A stretch of 8,779 nucleotides of DNA from a bacterium Ga0077546. Lineage in GTDB: Bacteria > Cyanobacteriota > Vampirovibrionia > Obscuribacterales > Obscuribacteraceae. Of the stretch, positions 6,655-8,779 are shown piece by piece. The translations under genes and the position numbers were made by a program. Position 1 is the stretch's first letter. Each line of letters opens with the position of its first letter. Below the pieces are notes generated by a model. That model was not told the DNA's origin, did no database searches, and worked only from the letters and a program-made list of their open reading frames with translations. The stretch is from positions 1-8,779 of the forward strand of contig LNEX01000056.1 in the NCBI GenBank assembly GCA_001464165.1, written 5' to 3'.

Positions 6655-8202
6655 ATGCGCATATGTCTCATTTCTCGCGAATATCCTCCAGATACAGGTT
6701 TTGGTGGAATAGCCACATTTACTAAACATTTGGCACATGGGCTTAAAAACCTGGGTCATGAAGTCGTTGTCGTGGCTCTAGCCAAAGACAAAGCAAAAGT
6801 TGCAGACGACAACGGCATAACTGTTCACCGTGTAGAGGCTTATCCGTTCGTCTCCAGGCTCGCGGCACTAAGCATGTGCATTCCGTACAGCAAGTATGTG
6901 CTCTTCTGCTGCCTAGCCCTCTGGGATAAATTCGCGCAGCTACACGCAGTGGAACCATTTGATGTTGTCGATACGCCAGAGCTTTTAGCTGAAGGAATAA
7001 TTCCAGCAGTAACCCAAGCGCTACCGCAAGTAATTCGACTCTACACACCACATTCAAAATTCATTGCTGAAAAGCTTCACAACGTCGTACCGTCTTTCGA
7101 TCACCAATTTGTCGCCATGCTTGAGCGTGTAGCCATGCTGCAGGCCGACGTGCTCACTTCGCCAAGCAACGACTTGGCCCAATTTGTTGCTGTCGATCTC
7201 GGTCTGCCGGTTGAACGAATTCAAATAGTGCGAAACCCTATTGATACTTCGGTTTTCACTCCAGAAGGTGAGCAAGCACTAGGTAAGTCAGATAAACTGA
7301 GAATAGTCTTTGTAGGACGCTTAGAGGGTCGCAAAGGCATCAACTACCTTGTCGATGCCATACCACTAGTAGTGGCACAATACCCCAATGTAGAATTTGT
7401 CATTATCGGAGATGACACCACAACGGGCGCAGGAATGACCTCTGTTCTAGCCAGTCTGAAAAAGTCACTAGAGGCCAGTCACTGCACCAAACATGTAAAG
7501 TTCATTGATCGCATCTCGCTGGACGAACTGCCAAACTACTATCGCAGCGCCGATATCTCAGTGGTGCCATCCGTATACGACAATTCGCCATATACCTGCT
7601 TAGAGGCTATGGCCTGCGGCAAGCCTGTAATTGGCACAGATGCTGGTGGCACCAAAGAATATATCGAGCATGGAGTCTCTGGTCTCATTGTTCCAGCTTG
7701 TGACAGCAATGCCCTAGCCCAAGCCTGCATTGAACTGCTCTGCAATAGCGACGAACGCAAGCGCCTAAGCGAAGGAGCAAGAAATCGAGCAGTCAAGCAT
7801 TTTGATAGAACCGAGATTGCCAGACAAACAGTTGCTTGCTACAACCTAGCAATACAATTGTTCAATGAACGGAAGGCCTCTCCTGCTGCTCGTAGTCTTT
7901 ACCATCACGACTACAAGCAGGCAACTAGCGACGCCGCCACACTGATTGACAGCTTTGACAAAGCTATTTACGACTTATTATTTCAACGCTCTTATCGCTT
8001 CAGGTTAGCTCATTGGTGGCGCATACTAAAAGCCAGACCAAAACTTTTCGGCGCTAAATTATTGACAAAAACAGCAAAGAGCCTTTTACGCCTGATTGGC
8101 ACCAAAGAAGACAAAATGCCGCCAATGCTAATAAGACTAGAAACTGAAATCGACACAAAGGACAGAGAGCGTCTCAGTGGAAAGCTCGCTGGAAAGCACT
8201 AA
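6655..8202 (+). CDS. Glycosyltransferase family 4 with basic C-terminal extension
   Basis: A 515-residue GT-B glycosyltransferase. The N-terminus SREYPPDTGFGGIATFTKHL (8-27) is the typical GT4 opening with a Gly-rich loop. The donor domain shows FVGRLEGRKGINYLVDAI (219-236) with Arg222 and Lys227 in the phosphate-contacting places, and VEFVIIGDD. The signature VPSVYDNSPYTCLEAMACG (304-322) has Asp309 in the first Glu place of E-x7-E and Glu317 in the second; Asp there is seen in a GT4 subgroup. The catalytic fold ends near residue 400. The last about 115 residues are an extension rich in Arg/Lys with aromatic patches (for example WWRILKARPK, about 454-463), perhaps for membrane association (inference). 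The ATG is the only in-frame start after a TGA at 6649-6651. The 3' end overlaps the next gene. Sugar and acceptor are unknown. Confidence 0.9.
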   Translation: MRICLISREYPPDTGFGGIATFTKHLAHGLKNLGHEVVVVALAKDKAKVADDNGITVHRVEAYPFVSRLAALSMCIPYSKYVLFCCLALWDKFAQLHAVEPFDVVDTPELLAEGIIPAVTQALPQVIRLYTPHSKFIAEKLHNVVPSFDHQFVAMLERVAMLQADVLTSPSNDLAQFVAVDLGLPVERIQIVRNPIDTSVFTPEGEQALGKSDKLRIVFVGRLEGRKGINYLVDAIPLVVAQYPNVEFVIIGDDTTTGAGMTSVLASLKKSLEASHCTKHVKFIDRISLDELPNYYRSADISVVPSVYDNSPYTCLEAMACGKPVIGTDAGGTKEYIEHGVSGLIVPACDSNALAQACIELLCNSDERKRLSEGARNRAVKHFDRTEIARQTVACYNLAIQLFNERKASPAARSLYHHDYKQATSDAATLIDSFDKAIYDLLFQRSYRFRLAHWWRILKARPKLFGAKLLTKTAKSLLRLIGTKEDKMPPMLIRLETEIDTKDRERLSGKLAGKH

Positions 8203-8779
8203 CAATGAACTGGTGGCCCCAGAAGCAAATGCGCCGAACGCGCATGAAGATTTGACTGCCTACTGGCTCAGTTTACTCTATCTCTTCGCTATAGCCCTGG
8301 CAATAAGACTGTGGTTCAATTTCGGCACAGAACATATTAACTCAGCAGCAGCATCCGATGCTTCAGAATATCTGCGTTACGCTGCAGCTCTTAGTAAATT
8401 AAATTGGACCGCCCTTACTTTTGGCTCAGAATGGAAAGAATTTGTCATTACCGGACCAGCCTTTCCTTTCTTTTTATGGCTCTGTTCTTTCGCAGCCATA
8501 AACCCGATCAATAGCCAGCACTTAAATGTGTTTCTTGTCGCCCAATCTCTGATATCGAGCCTAACGGCCGTACTGATTGCGGCAACTGGTAAGAACCTGT
8601 GGAACAAGAAAGTAGCTTTGGTAGCCGGTTACATTGCCGCTTTCTATCCGGCCTTTATAGTCAACAGCGGCAGGCTGTACAGCGAGACGTTCGCCACCTT
8701 TGTCGAAGTGGCAGCACTGACAATATTAACGTTACCAGCAGGAACGCAACAGCAGAAATACAAGTATGTGTTACTGGGC
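8177..8779 (+). CDS. GT-C (GT39/ArnT-like) membrane glycosyltransferase, N-terminal part
   Basis: An open frame runs from here past the window end; 201 residues are visible. A short polar, acidic N-terminus leads into a first membrane helix (about 29-49). A loop containing SDASEYLRYAAAL (60-72) follows; its Asp61 is in the place of the catalytic Asp of the first extracytoplasmic loop in GT-C enzymes. Further hydrophobic segments lie at about 92-108, 117-137 and 146-165, with YPAFIVNSGRLYSE (157-170), a stretch typical of GT39-type proteins. Such enzymes transfer sugars from polyprenyl-phosphate donors outside the membrane. The start is uncertain: GTG 8177 overlaps the GT4 gene by 26 bp, and GTG 8213 or TTG 8252 are alternatives in the same frame. 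None has a strong ribosome site. The ATG at 8205 is in another frame and closes quickly. Confidence 0.82.
   Translation, partial: MESSLESTNNELVAPEANAPNAHEDLTAYWLSLLYLFAIALAIRLWFNFGTEHINSAAASDASEYLRYAAALSKLNWTALTFGSEWKEFVITGPAFPFFLWLCSFAAINPINSQHLNVFLVAQSLISSLTAVLIAATGKNLWNKKVALVAGYIAAFYPAFIVNSGRLYSETFATFVEVAALTILTLPAGTQQQKYKYVLLG

Noticed and set aside
607..7665. 17-base identity (GGCACCAAAGAATATAT) between the mutase gene (607-623) and the rightward GT4 gene (about 7647-7663)
   Set aside because: Both encode GGTKEYI in unrelated proteins with good family context on each side. It is too short for a repeat or recombination claim and probably chance with shared codon use.
8205..8255. ATG at 8205 as start of the GT-C gene
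   Set aside because: It is in a different frame from the membrane protein and meets a stop after 16 codons.
8377..8607. Minus-strand open frame
   Set aside because: It lies opposite the GT-C coding sequence, which has clear membrane segments and family motifs. The antisense product shows no recognisable domain.

Overview
The window (8,779 bp, moderate GC by eye) is densely coded bacterial DNA from a cell-surface polysaccharide or glycan biosynthesis locus. Several starts look non-ATG (TTG, GTG). No RNA gene, IS element or CRISPR array was seen. The lineage cannot be fixed from sequence alone. The tandem SGNH-like pair and the gene mix would fit an environmental lineage such as a non-photosynthetic cyanobacterial relative, but this is a guess.

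Layout. (1) + strand, 1-3130: the 3' half of a phosphomannomutase/phosphoglucomutase, then two tandem membrane-anchored SGNH-hydrolase-like genes. The second SGNH gene starts exactly where the first ends and carries a frameshift. (2) - strand, 6506 to 3093: a GT4 glycosyltransferase, an NAD-dependent sugar epimerase/dehydratase whose ATG directly follows the GT4 stop, and, behind its own candidate promoter and palindrome cluster, a GT2 polyprenyl-phosphate glycosyltransferase. The GT2 gene is broken: it lacks a catalytic-domain segment, it lacks a loop between its two membrane helices, and its C-terminus lies in another frame running to 3093. (3) + strand, 6655 to the end: a second GT4 glycosyltransferase with a long basic C-terminal tail, overlapped by the start of a GT-C multi-pass membrane glycosyltransferase that runs off the window. 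A 148-bp divergent intergenic region separates blocks 2 and 3.

How the genes fit together (inference): the mutase supplies a sugar-1-phosphate for nucleotide-sugar synthesis and the epimerase interconverts nucleotide sugars. The two GT4 enzymes would extend a lipid-linked glycan in the cytoplasm. The GT2 would load a sugar onto polyprenyl phosphate, and the GT-C enzyme would use such a donor outside the membrane. The SGNH pair may acylate or deacylate the product. The main surprise is the decay zone around the strand switch at about 2.1-3.7 kb, where both convergent genes (SGNH copy 2 and GT2) are damaged. No clear candidate for a wholly new system was found.
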